NCBI GenBank assembly: GCA_000827325.1
Contig: KN832880.1
Location: forward strand, 290,803-354,802
Direction: 5' to 3'
From: Oidiodendron maius Zn
Lineage: Eukaryota; Ascomycota; Leotiomycetes; Myxotrichaceae
Length of the DNA: 64,000 nt
The notes beneath the pieces are model-generated. The model made no database searches. It was given only the letters and a program-made list of their open reading frames with translations, and was not told the DNA's origin. Shown here one piece after another: positions 21,166-34,819 of the stretch. Within the stretch, counting starts at the first letter, position 1, and each line of letters starts with the position of its first letter. Both the position numbers and the translations under genes were made by a program.

Positions 21166-21914
21166 CCCAAGGTCTTTCGACTTTTACTTCGACTTCACCA
21201 GACGAAGAGATCCAGAGGCCACTTTTACCCGTACGAAAATATGGAGAGGAAACGTAACCTTACCCCAAAAATGAGCCTGGCAAATTGCTTGGTTCATTGC
21301 TACCATTGGTCAAAGATTGACCCATGAACGCTGATAATGCAGATCTACAGTAGCATTCAGCATATCGGAAGTGCTGGCCTCGCTATTAGTGGCTGGGTTC
21401 CGGCTGATACTGTTTAAGGTTAAATACACTCTTACATGAAGGTTATAAACTGGGTCCTTTGGATAGATCTCTATGCCGATTGGATAACATGATGTTCTAC
21501 GAACAGCTAGATCTTGTCGTGAAGTACGATAGCAGTCGGTGCATTCTCAAAACTTGGTGAAAGTAGGTGGATTGTCGTGCGGAAAAACTCCTTCGAAAGA
21601 TCTTGCTTACATTCCCCTAGATGCATAGGATTTGAGGGCATCCAGAAGATTTACTCGAAAATAGCTGCGGCTTAGCTTTTGAATACTTTGGGCGCAATAC
21701 CCAGTGTTTGCTCAATACCTTCCATGGCTCTTTGGCATGCGAGTGTATATTTTGGTCAGGAAACAAATTTACCACACCGTTGCTAATTATGCTCCGAAGT
21801 TGGTAGCTATTATTTAGACAAGCCATATTTGTGACAGTATCTTGTCTTGATTGTGTATTTATCGAATGTTGCCTAACTCTTCTGGGACTTAGAAGTCCAC
21901 GAATACGATCATCT
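21166..21914. other. Intergenic, no supported gene
   Basis: About 750 bp between the NB-ARC fragment and the 3' end of the OPT transporter. No domain-bearing frame was seen. Confidence 0.35.
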
Positions 21915-24600
21915 CTAGGGGAAATTTCCTTTCTCAGGGCCGAAGTACCCTCTAGCAGGAATTGGAAAGAGACCAGTACTAGATCCATCTATTCCAGCAC
22001 CGCTAACTGTGTTACCCCACCACTTCAAGCTCTTTGGATTATATCCGACGGCAAAAAACATTACAAGACCGCTGATAGCCACTCCGACAGTCAAGGCAGC
22101 CGACAATGTGTAATTGTACTTCTCCCACCAAGCAAGCCGGTGTCGTGGGAGCCAGTACATGAAGACAAAGGACAGGATCATGCCAGGAGTCTTGTATGAC
22201 ATGTTGGACGGCGCCCAGTGTTGAACTCCTTGGATGACCAGGACCGGATTCAGCCACAAAAGCGAGGCGATAAACGGGAAGAGTGTTCGGTCTAGAATTG
22301 AGAACGACATAGGGCTTAGCTTCAATCGCAGCTTTTCTTTAACTCCAGGCAGGTACTTTGGTCCGAGGCCTTGTCCGACCAAAAAGACAATTGCAATTCC
22401 CAGACCAATGAGGAAGCACCACTTGAAGAGAGGGTAAAGTGAATTAAACATGTGATCAGAGCCAAGAAGACCCCACATGAGCGAGTTCGAGTACAACGGG
22501 AATCCATCGTTGGCGCATGTAAATCTACTAGGCTGATGAGGGGTGCATAATCCCTTGACGTGAGTGAGGACGAAGTCCTGCGTTCCGACAGCCACAAAGC
22601 AAGTGATGATAATAGTACCAATCTGACTTCTAAATACCGCTCTAGGCGCAATCTTGCAGTAGTGGGCCATCTTCTGATCTTGCACGTAGTTGTCTGAATA
22701 GCCCGCTAGAGCCCAGGCGCCAAGAGTTTGTGCATACAGGAAAGCATTAGGATTGTCGGGGAGGACGAAGCCAGTGATAACCTGGACCAGGGTCCCTAGT
22801 GACAAGTTCGTGCCCGTGGTTGCGGTCAGGAATGAGAGCGGTACGGCGAAGATGAGGTTTATGCCAATGATCAAGAACGTAAGCCAAACCGGAGTGTCAA
22901 TCGGGAAGATCTCGAGGAAGATAATTGACAGAACGATAGAGCCAACTAGAATCAGAAGAAACCACCAATCAGGAACTTCCTTGTATTTTGACATGAGACG
23001 GCTGTGCACATCCATAGCTCCCTCATAGTTACCCTTGCCGTACCGCAGCCCCTTGTAGAAATCGACATACGCGGCGGATACGGTGGTCCATTGGTTGGCC
23101 ATAATATAAAGGAAATATACGGGGTAAAAGGCAAAATTCGCCCCGAGGGTAAGTACATAACCGGCCGAATAGAATGGCGGCGAGTAGTTCTGATATAGCG
23201 TCTCGTCGAGTTTGTTGTTAACAACCACTTTTTGGATAGAGTAGGTCGTTCCATCATTTACAAACGCCGATGAGGAATTGATCGGGAGATAGGCCGTGTT
23301 GTACATGTTCTTGTAATATATCGCCAGAATAATCAAGCCACCAAGAATACTACCGAAGTACATCGTACATGTACTGAAGAAAGGCTGTGCTAAAGCAACG
23401 TAGGAGGACGTGGCGACATTCCAGTCAAAAGTTGTAATCGGGTTGAACAGACCGAGCCCAAGCGAGGATCCCGTGAGAATGGCTAAGGTGAAATTCTGAG
23501 GGGCTATCCAGGTCATCCAGTTAAATGTTGACAAGGCTGTGAAGAGGTAGCCTGGCAGCCAGTAGTAGAAAAACATGCCGATGGTACAGATATAGAAAAA
23601 CTTGTACCGCGAGATCGTCCACCCATAAATGTTTTCTCTCTTCTCGGGGCGAGTCAGTGCGCGATTCATGGCAATTGTCGGGAGGACCGTGGGCCATAGT
23701 GCCTTTACCGGATACACACTGAACCGTCTAAGGTATCCAGCGAATCCCATTCCCATGAGCTGGACGAAGAGCGTCAGCATCAACTGGTATCCAAACGTGA
23801 CGAAAGTTTCTCCGTAGAATATTGGCGATTTTTGAACCAGGATCATTCCGTAACTGTTTGTTGTGTAGATCGCAATGTTATATGTAATTGTTGCAAACAT
23901 TTGCTCCTTGAAAGTCCAGGGACCTGGATTCAGCGAGTGGCGGATGCCCATGACGGTGATCCCCCAGTCAGGTAAAATCAGCTCAAGTAATTTTGCACAT
24001 GGATATAGCAAAATTTGAATTACTGAGCCGTTTAGACCTTTAAACGCGGTTAGCACGAGCGGAAAGACAACTGTAGCATTCACTTGACTCACCAATTGAC
24101 GGGAATCTACTGTTAAAGAATGTCGACATGAAGGTCCCGATAATGGCCCATCCAATGCCCAGGAAGTAAGCACGAATCGTTTCAACTGGAACGTTGCTAT
24201 CATCCAGAGGCTCTGCAACGGCCCGGACTCCTGGATATGGCGATGAATATCTCATCATAGTCGCGTCAATTCTCAGATCGCGATCCCAGAAGTCACCGTA
24301 TAGCTTTTGGCCATTCAGCAGCCGCTTCATGCGCTCCCTCATCTGGGCTGGGAAGTTCCAATCATCGGCGTGGAACTTAATGGACTCCTCGATAATGGCC
24401 AGAGCTTCTTCCTCGCTCATACTGCAAATTTTCTCCAGAATGTACTCTCCTTCGCCATTAGGAGCCAACTCCTCGAGCATCTGGTGGGTGATTTGCCCTC
24501 TGATTTCCTCATTGGTGGCATGAGGAGGGGTCTTTTCCGGATCTGCCCCATACGTGTTCGGCGTCACTTCATCCTCGATGATTTCTACTCTTCCAGACAT
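21915..24600 (-). CDS. Oligopeptide transporter, OPT family
   Basis: Two exons on the minus strand: 24600-24093 and 24037-21915, with an intron 24092-24038 (GTGAGT, GCTAAC branch, AAAG). The joint gives FFNSRFPSI-G-LNGSVIQILLYPC, matching OPT proteins. The product is 876 residues: an acidic cytosolic N-tail (EIIEDEVTPNTYG), then many hydrophobic segments. Family motifs visible are SRFPSI, FPIDTPVWLT, IPLSFL-like AVPLSFLTATTG, GTLVQVITGFVLPDNPNA, and NSLMWGLLGSDHMF near the C-terminus. OPT proteins import small peptides (or glutathione or metal chelates) with protons across the plasma membrane. An upstream in-frame ATG at 24666 exists; the one at 24600 (MSGRVEIIEDE) starts the typical hydrophilic tail. 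It looks intact. Confidence 0.9.
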
Positions 24601-25288
24601 TGTTGCCACAACAAGATCGACCGAATAACTTTGATGCAAAAACAAAGTCGGCAGCGGTGAGAGCAATATAGAGGAGAGGGATTCTTTCTTTTAGCTGCAG
24701 CAGATAAATTGGGAATATACCTCGCCAGTTCCTGCGAGCTAGGATCCACAAAGTCATACTGATTGGGGGAAGGAATGGTCAAAAGAGGGGTTTGTTATCC
24801 ACGGCGATCACAACGTTACAGCTAGCAACAGTTTGTGCAGTATGGTGTCTGGCAATGGGTAAATATTCCGATAAGCGGGCCAACAGAATGCGGGGAACTG
24901 TTGCTATCTTACTGTGGGTACTTCGTGAAATCCCTCGAAACCTCTTGTAATCTGTATCTTTAACTTCCTTTCTAGGTTGGCTATGATTACTTCCAGGGGT
25001 ACGATTTGCGGGGTGAGAAGACCGTACCACGAGACCGCCCCCACTGTTGATGCGACAGTGTACCGTACACTGTCGCCAGCTTAGCATCCTTATTCAGTAT
25101 TATCTATCAGGAGAGTGAAGAACGAAGCTAGTGTATTGTTGCATTAATTGGGAGGGGAAAAAAGGACTTCTAGTAAATTTATACAAGGAGCAACTCTTAT
25201 CGCCAAGAGATTGCTTGGTGGCGCTGACCAGTGCTACTCAACTGCCGAGGTTCGGATTTCCCCTTCCGATACTCTATGTTTTTCTATC
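24601..25288. other. Intergenic, promoter of the OPT gene and 3' end of the C2H2 gene
   Basis: About 690 bp. No gene seen. Small minus-strand frames have no domain. Confidence 0.35.
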
Positions 25289-27910
25289 TCAAGTCTCACT
25301 CCCAAACATCCATGCTGGTATCAAATCCAAATCTGCCATTTCTCCAGACTCTGTATTTTCAAACCATATATCTCCGAGAAATAAATTATCGTTTATCTGC
25401 TGATTTTGTGTTGACGTATGGATAGATGGTGGTGCGGGCACTGAGGCGGCAGTGCGAGTATTTTCTGGCTGATAGATATCTCCTGGTAAGTCCATGCTAC
25501 ACAAGGCCCCGCTGTCTACTACTTCACCGAGGTCACAAAGTTGTGAAAAATTAAAGGGAGCGGTATTTTCAGGACCCGATTGTGGTGGTTCCTCGTCCAC
25601 GTCGGACGAGAATGCCACTTCCCTCTCGATTCTATCTGAAGAAGCAGAATTTGAGGAATTTGATAGTGAAGGGCGGGAAGCGTAGCCTGAGTCTGATGAT
25701 GAATTATTTCTGGATTTTGGCTGCGCGAGATAGTTTTCATTGCCGGAGAAATTCACTGGCGGTGGAAGCTCAAAAAATATCTCCGTGCTGGTGTGTTGAT
25801 GGGCAGAGGAAGTGGCCGTCAAGTCCGTGTCAAGTTCTGATGTTGATCTAACTTGAGAGTCTGATCTGCGCATATTCCTGAAACTATGCAAAGCTTTATT
25901 TGTGGCTTCTTGTACGATTTCCATCATCCGGCTTTGAAGTTGCGTTTCGATGGGTTCGAGTTCGCTGCTCAATGCCTCCTCAAGGTCGTTGCGAACGAAG
26001 TGAGGGAGGACGCGGCGGAGATATGACTCGTATTCTGAGAGGCTTACAGAGTCTGGAGATTGACGTCTTTGTCCTTGGACGTTGTGATCTGGTACGGGCT
26101 CAAAATCTTGATTGTGTTAGTAACAAGTTCGAGGGCGATAATATATAGGGTGGGGGAAAGCGACATAGAGAGAGAAATCTCAACTCACAAGGATCCGGTA
26201 CAACTTCGTCTGGAAAAAGAACCTTGTAAATCGCCTCCCATTTCTCCGCGTCTGTCTGTCCGGGATGCAATTTCTTCCGACATTGTAACTGATCTTTCAT
26301 CTTTCTCGTCACACCGTCCACCGGTTCCTCCGCATTCAGGTTACATCTCTCCTCAGCAACAGTATGTGCATCTAGCAATTCTTCAGAATCAAAGACAGCT
26401 TTGCACCGTAAGCACTGATGAAGAGGATGATATTGGTAGAGGTGGGCTCTGTTATTTGGTTAAAAAGATAAGTCACCTGTATGTTTCGAGGAAGATGAAC
26501 AACTTACTTCAGGCGAGCAATCGTCTTCTGAGGCTTCAGAGCACATCGAGGCCACTCTTGCACCGAGTATTTCCACGGATTTCGCTTTCGAAAAGGACAG
26601 GCAAATTGCCGTTTCACATCAACCTCGACTTCTTGAACGGCCGGTAGCTTTCCCAGTTGTTTCCGACGCCGTCCAGGACGATCACCCGTCTCATCATCTT
26701 CTCTATCATCACTACGAGAGCGCTTACCTCCCCATGCCCGTGAAGAGCTCTGAGACGATGATCGGGATTCCGATGTAGTTGAAGCAGTTGACTGATTTGA
26801 GCCATCACTTGCAGAACCAAGTTGTCGTATGCCAACTGACCAGCAGTCGTTGAAGATATTCAAGAAATTGGCCATCAATCTCTCAATCACTTGCAATTTC
26901 ATGGGCATCAGGTAGTTTTGAACCAAGGAAGACTCAAGCTCTAGCTCTTCCTCATGGTCATGAGGAAGAACGGAATCATCGTCGCTGTCCTCTTCCCAGT
27001 CGGTAGCATCTTCAGAAATGTCTGAGTCCGTTTGTGAGAATATTTTGGAGAGTTTTCGAGAACATGCTTCGATCATTTGGGCGGTAGGGCTCCCAGCTGC
27101 TTGATTAGTATCGGGGCCTGACTTCGAGCTCGTATCCGTCGTGTGCGAGATTGAGTGAAATTCCATCAACCATTCATGCATTGCTGCATCCGCCTGTCTC
27201 TCCTTTTCCAACTCTTCAGCCTTCTCAGCCTCGTGAAGCCGTCCTTTTCGTTGCTTCTCCTGCCTCTGGTGTCTTTCTTCCTCTTTCAAATCATGAATAA
27301 TGCATTGGCCTCTTTCGTACGGTACTTCCCGCTCATCAAGAGACGCCCTTTGAGGATTAGGTTTCGTAATTATAACCTCTCGACTTTCCTTGATTACAAC
27401 ATCTTCCTCGAAAAGTGCATCAGCCCCGGAAAATTGCCCGCCTGTCAGTCGCCGCGCTCGACCCACTCCCCGCACTCGCCCGAATCGCCGTGGCGGCCGT
27501 GGTTGACCGACGACATGGATCGTTGGTGCGTGGTCTTCAAATTCCTCGGGGGTATCCTTGTAAGACGATGGTGCGGTTGAGGTAGATCTCCCACCTTCCG
27601 AAAACACGGACGAGTAGGTAGAACTGCTATTTTCTCGACTCAGAGCTGATGACTCTGTATCTGGGGGAAAATTAAATGGTCCTCGCGCGAGAGGGTCGCG
27701 ACGGAGAGCCGTTGGCAGTGGCAGAGTGCGTGAAGGTGGACCTCGCCCTAAAAATACACGAGAAGTCATCTCTGTCCTATTCAGCCTTCTTACCACAGGA
27801 CGAAACCTATTCCTATCCCAATCGCTTGGTACCACCGTCGGATTCTTAGCCAGCTCATGCCTGGGATCCTGAATCTCTAGACGATCTAGGTAGTCCCTGA
27901 CTCTATCCAT
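25289..27910 (-). CDS. C2H2-like zinc-finger protein of unknown function
   Basis: Three exons on the minus strand: 27910-26508, 26448-26189 and 26106-25289; introns 26507-26449 and 26188-26107. They give 826 residues in a continuous frame. The N-terminal 450 residues are low-complexity with acidic and charged runs, a Glu/Lys-rich helix (EAEKAEELEKERQADAAMHE), and a basic segment (WGGKRSRSDD, RPGRRRKQLG) that may be nuclear targeting. The conserved core crosses exons 1 and 2: FACPFRKRNPWKYSVQEWPRC, then HLYQYHPLHQCLRCKAVFDS, a degenerate zinc-finger pair. It is followed by VDGVTRKMKDQL and WEAIYKVLFPDEVVPDPYFE across exon junction 2. This arrangement is frequent in Eurotiomycetes and Sordariomycetes proteins annotated only as C2H2-type. 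Function unknown; nuclear or nucleic-acid binding is a guess. Confidence 0.8.
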
Positions 27911-28012
27911 CGTGACACCGTCTTCTCATTCCTAGATTCTGAAAATATGTATCACCAAGATCAATCAACTCGTCGATTCCCCTTGTCGGTTTGTAGACAA
28001 CATCGTGCAGCC

Positions 28013-28254
28013 TTTTGGAGTCGCTTGAAGACATAAGTACGGTCGGTGCCTAGGGAAATGCAATCACGTGACTATAGTTTTGCAGAAAGCTGCAAAACTT
28101 ACAGGTATGATTTTGACTGGTTATAGCAGTGCCTGTATATAAGCCTTTCCCTAACACCTTATACATTACTAACAACAGCTAAATTGTAAAGTTCTGCATA
28201 TATGAAATTTTGCAATTTCTGGTATTATAATACTATTGCTGTTAGATTAAGGGA
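28013..28254 (+). repeat. 242-bp dispersed repeat, copy 1
   Basis: The stretch from TTTTGGAGTCGCTTGAAG to GATTAAGGGA is repeated at 40863-41104 in the same orientation with roughly 90 per cent identity. It contains a perfect hairpin (GTTTTGCAG-aaag-CTGCAAAAC) and a TATATAAG box. Terminal inverted repeats are not evident, so a MITE or small solo terminal repeat cannot be told apart. Confidence 0.85.
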
Positions 28255-28636
28255 CCAGCTAAATCGCAATCCTTAGTAGCTAAATCGCAACCCACCTTTC
28301 CCCTTTAGGATTAATGGCTGCATCCATCACGTGTACCTGCGCTACGGTACTTTTTTATCGCAATCGCATGTACCTTTTATACTTAGCACCATCAACCCGA
28401 ATTTTCTCAACTACTCCTGCAACCACCACAACATTCGACTACACCCTGTTACTCTCACTAGTACAATGTATAAACGACAAGAAAACGACCCCTCTACCCA
28501 TGATCGCGCATTGTCCGCGATGAGTAGCAGGAGTACCTGCAGGTCACGTTGGTTACAGGCGCGGAGCTCCTCTCCGCCATCCGCGTTAATCGACAAGCAT
28601 GTAGTGACTAGTAACCGGTGGAAGGGCAAACAAATA

Positions 28637-30289
28637 TTAGAATGAGGGAGACGTAGCGTTGCCAGGGAACTCCATCGAGAAACTTTTCAGCGTGACCTGG
28701 CCTCCAAGTCTCTTGGTAGCGAAATTGAAGGCTGCATACCGATATCCCGTGAAGTACTCCACTGTGTTATTCAACAGGTACGCCGGCCCGAGCTGGGTAA
28801 ATGATGTACCGTCCGTGCTATAACTAAAGGTTGCCTGCCGGACAGGATCCTCGTACAATGCGGGTGTGATGTCGGCCGCAACGCGCAGCCACAGGTTCGA
28901 CAAGCTCACGGCGGGGCCGGTAGCCGCCACAGACCCTTCATTGACTGTCAGCCAGTTGGCGCCGAGAGCGAGGCCGTTGACCATAACAAGCTGCGCCGTT
29001 GACCCAGACTTGTGGATACCAATGTAAGCTGACGTATCGCGGAAGAGGGCTGCACCTGCACGGTCACCGTCCTGCATCTCGCTGATGTCGAAAGCGAACG
29101 TGGCGACGGAATTAGGCCCAATGATACGGTGGGTGAGCGTGTTGCGCGCCGTGAAAAGGTCGTCTGTCACCGTTGCCGTCCTTAGCACGAGACCACCCGA
29201 CCCGCCAGCCATATGCCACTTGCTCTTGTCGGGGTTGTGATTCCACTCCCACTGGTCACTAAGTGCTTGGCCCATGAAGTGGTCCGTCCCCGTTGGCGCC
29301 ATCACCTTCTTCCTTGTATGTACCGGTATTGAATACGAGCTGCCCCAGTTACCATTGGAGTCCTCGACTAGCTGTGGCCATCCATCCGTCGACCAGGTCA
29401 GTGGTGCCAGAACCGGGATCCGTCCGCCGGGATACGAGTCCATGAAAGCCATATACCACCAATCGCCACTTGCAGTTTGGACCATGCCACCCTGGTGGGC
29501 AAATCCTGCGTTAGAAAGAGGCCCCTCGATCCTGTCAAAGAGCACGCGCTGTTCGTAGGGTCCCCAGGGGCTCTTTGAGCGCAAAATCCACTCGCCAGTG
29601 GGGACCTTGGTCGGGGCGATCCAGTAGTATCCATTAATCTTGTAGATGTGGCTGCCCTCAATGAAGTTACTACCCCCAGTGTAAACCTGCTGCGACCTGA
29701 CCTCGGAAAGCCCATCCTTGGAGAGTTGTGCTACGTAAATGTTGGTGCTGCCGTATGACACATACATGGTATCGTCATCGTCGATCAGCAAGCCGCAATC
29801 ATAGTAGCACTTGTTTAGGACCGCGCTTTGCTTCCAGTCCCAGAAGGCGGCCTCGCCGCCATTGCGACCGGCTCCGCTGCCCGCCGAGGTGTATATATAG
29901 GTGGTGCCCTCGACGCAGCCGATCCAGTAGAACATGTCATTGGAGTGGCGATAGCGAAGAGTGCTGGCATAAATGCCCTTAACGTAGGCACGGTCGGTGG
30001 CATTGTTGAGATTGTACTGAGAGCCAAATGCCAGTGTCGGCACGCTGTGGGAGACGAACTCCCAGTTGACCAGGTCATACGACTTCAGCACTGGGGCGCC
30101 TGGCGAGTAAGCGAACGTTGAGGATGAGTAGTAAAAGACATCTCCGACGCAGAAGACATCGATATCGGGAAGGTCTTCCCACAGAACGGGGTTCGAGAAG
30201 GTGGATGCCCGCTCCTGGATTGCACCTGGCGATGCAGCAGAAAAGCTGGCTGCAAAGGCAGCAGTAATGAGGTTGAATAGAAGACGCAT
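28637..30289 (-). CDS. Glycoside hydrolase family 43 (arabinosidase/xylosidase type), secreted
   Basis: Single exon, 550 residues from ATG 30289. The start MRLLFNLITAAFAASFSAAS is a signal peptide. The five-bladed propeller shows the GH43 triad: the base Asp in LWEDLPDIDVF, the pKa-modulating Asp in YDCGLLIDDDD, and the acid Glu in FIEGSHIYK. Blade motifs such as VLKSYDLVNWEFVSHSVP and LSNAGFAHQGGMVQTASGDWWYMAF are typical. The C-terminal 200 residues form a second, beta-sandwich domain as in GH43 enzymes with a DUF1349-like extension. It probably trims arabinose or xylose side chains outside the cell. It is divergent with the carboxylesterase at 31181 and shares an 890-bp intergenic region. 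Confidence 0.88.
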   Translation of the reverse strand: MRLLFNLITAAFAASFSAASPGAIQERASTFSNPVLWEDLPDIDVFCVGDVFYYSSSTFAYSPGAPVLKSYDLVNWEFVSHSVPTLAFGSQYNLNNATDRAYVKGIYASTLRYRHSNDMFYWIGCVEGTTYIYTSAGSGAGRNGGEAAFWDWKQSAVLNKCYYDCGLLIDDDDTMYVSYGSTNIYVAQLSKDGLSEVRSQQVYTGGSNFIEGSHIYKINGYYWIAPTKVPTGEWILRSKSPWGPYEQRVLFDRIEGPLSNAGFAHQGGMVQTASGDWWYMAFMDSYPGGRIPVLAPLTWSTDGWPQLVEDSNGNWGSSYSIPVHTRKKVMAPTGTDHFMGQALSDQWEWNHNPDKSKWHMAGGSGGLVLRTATVTDDLFTARNTLTHRIIGPNSVATFAFDISEMQDGDRAGAALFRDTSAYIGIHKSGSTAQLVMVNGLALGANWLTVNEGSVAATGPAVSLSNLWLRVAADITPALYEDPVRQATFSYSTDGTSFTQLGPAYLLNNTVEYFTGYRYAAFNFATKRLGGQVTLKSFSMEFPGNATSPSF

Positions 30290-31180
30290 GGCAGTAGGAA
30301 TTGACAAAAGCTGAACTGGGGTGTCAGGTAAGTGAGTCGCGATATTAGAGGGAACTTTATATTAAGTCTCGAGATCCTCATATTATAGGAATGCGGGACC
30401 GATACGTGGTCGATTTGGCAGCACAGCTTCAGCCGGTTAATGCTGCTAGAGATGCAACCACAAATTAGCCAAAATGACCGAGTCTGTGGCAAACAAAATA
30501 GCAGCCACCAGCCAGTTCAAAATTCTAGTTCAAAGGTAAAGCGGAGAAATGTTATCTCTACGTCTGGAAGCCCCGGATTCCAATACTGGAATATGAACCA
30601 TCTGCGGCTACCGACCCGCTGATCTCCTCTGCAGCAGCTTGCATGCTGCTGGTTGGCGCGCGTAGTTAATCCCTATATCTGGGAAGCCCTACAACAGCAT
30701 TCCGACGGGGGTGGCTGAAAGAAGCTGCAGTACCTGGCGGCATTCCCGCTAAGTGTGCTTGGCGCTCTTCTCCGCCCGCGGTGGGGTATATACCAGTGCA
30801 TACTGACCAGGTTGGATACGACCGCGTTGGAGGAGGAGCGAGCGGCCTTGCAGGGGGAATTATGCAGCGGCTCTGAGCGGACATGAGGCATAGGCTGGGT
30901 GCAAGTGACGACGTAGAATTCCTGCCTGAACTTTGCCGTGTCGACCAATTCCACCGCGACTGGATCCGGAGAGCGAAGGAGTGATCAGATAAACGGCCAC
31001 GCAGGGTGGCGATTTAGGGGACTGCATCGTTAAAGGTAGTGTCTTGACTTAGGATACCTAGTCCGAGTATTCAAATAGTTTTCTTCTTTCTTTCTAGTAG
31101 ACCTGCTTTTTGCTAGTATCGTAGAATTTTATTATTGCTGCATGAATACTGCGCAAGGCAACAAAACGCACTCTATCACC
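30290..31180. promoter_or_regulatory. Divergent promoter region between GH43 and carboxylesterase
   Basis: An 890-bp interval separates the start codons of two outward-reading secreted enzymes. No other gene is supported inside. Shared control is likely by position, but no binding site is claimed. Confidence 0.5.
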
Positions 31181-33378
<2,198 letters not shown>

Positions 33379-33651
33379 TGACTCCTTCAAATGGACACAG
33401 ACTGAAGGAACTGTCCTCATTCTGATAGAGTGGTAAATATCATGTTTAGCCAAGGCTGTTAGTAAGGATTGCTGGATGTTATATATAACTCAAAAATTGA
33501 ACTGCGAACGCTGTATTCAAGATTGTTGGCGTATCCATCCTAATATCCTCTACGAAGTTTCAATATATCTCTATATAGTAGCCCCTAAGCTAGGCTTATA
33601 TATGCCCTATACTCACATCCCTTAGTACCCTCTAAGAGTACTAAGTGAATT
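33379..33651. other. Intergenic
   Basis: No gene seen between the carboxylesterase stop and the solo LTR. Confidence 0.35.
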
Positions 33652-34121
33652 TGTTAGGAGGGTACTAAGTTTTACAAAGGTGCCTCTCACTCTAGGCGGA
33701 CACCTGGTCAAACAGCTGAGGCCAAATCACCCCGCAAAACGTCTGGCAATCCATACTAACTACCTAGTACCTATGCCAGTGAAACAGACGCACCTACAAG
33801 ATAATTCCAGCGGGACCATCCCGTGGGCCGTGTTATAAGCACCTGAACGATGATCGACCAATGGCGGGTCCGCTGCGGACAGCGTTTTTCAGGAGAAAGG
33901 GGGGGGGGGGGCGCGTGGGTGATGTTACAGCTCTGGCGAGACTGCAACCATGGTTCACGTGTACTTCACAGAGCAAGCGAGGTGGGTATAAAACCACCTC
34001 CACTGCCGTAACTCAGACCTTCTCTCCTTAGCTTTGTATCCTAAGTTACAAATCAATACTGTGCTTCTCCATTAAGGCCTTTTTTCTCGTGCTGTTACAG
34101 CTAGTACTAAGTAAAACACCA
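33652..34121. mobile_element. Solo LTR fossil of an LTR retrotransposon
   Basis: A 470-bp block begins TGTTAGGAGGG and ends AAACACCA (TG...CA). It is flanked on both sides by GAATT (33647-33651 and 34122-34126), a 5-bp target duplication. A TATA-like box (GTATAAAA, near 33988) lies inside at a place expected for U3/R. No internal coding region is attached, so it is a solo LTR left by recombination between two ends. A 13-G run sits at 33899-33911. The perfect target duplication suggests a fairly young insertion. Copia or Gypsy cannot be told apart. Confidence 0.6.
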
Positions 34122-34819
34122 GAATTCCGGTGGGGGTGGTTGACCGCACCATGTACTACGCTTTAGGACTTCATAGAGCCTTTTCTCATGGGGGCCAGCC
34201 CCCAAGCCCCCGGGCCTCACTACGTTCGAAGATTATAACGATTAGTTGGTTCTAAATACATAGTCTACGTCCCGATCCTGCGACATAGTTGTTGTGTATG
34301 ACTTTTTGAAATGATCAAAGTTAAAGGGTCCCTCAAATAAACTTTTGCTCCGGCTTGTTCACCTTAGCTTCATTTCGTCGCACCTACTATCACGTACTGT
34401 CACAAGGATGGGAGGCGATCAAACCCTATAAATTTAAACTTTGACCTAACAGCGAGAGACTATTAGACCCTGACCTGTGTACAGTATTACCCCAGCATGC
34501 GGCTTGGATAAATAACGGTTGAAAGGTTTCCCCACTTCCGAAGCAGTACAACATTTATCCAACCGCACCAAACGGACAGGGCCCAGGGCTGTAGGTGGGT
34601 AGATTTCCTCCATGTACCTAAGGTACTTATTTACTACCATGCGCACCAATCCTATAGCGCGGGAAATGGGAGGCTCTCCCTACAGTCGGTCTGACTCGGT
34701 CAAATCAATCAGACCGGAAACATGAATGTGCGATGTAATACTGTATATAAACCTACCTACCCCAACAAAGAAGAGTTGGATTGATTGTCCAAGCCCAACT
34801 TCCATGGAGAACTGTCAAG
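34122..34819. promoter_or_regulatory. Upstream region of the GH51 gene
   Basis: About 700 bp without a gene. A TATATAAA box lies at about 34743, some 75 bp before the GH51 start codon. Confidence 0.4.

Noticed and set aside
27155-27580. Plus-strand frame of 141 codons
   Set aside because: Antisense to the C2H2-like gene, hydrophobic by antisense bias.
33899-33911. Run of 13 G as a special structure (G-quadruplex or regulatory)
   Set aside because: A single homopolymer inside a solo LTR, prone to slippage or sequencing error; no further evidence.
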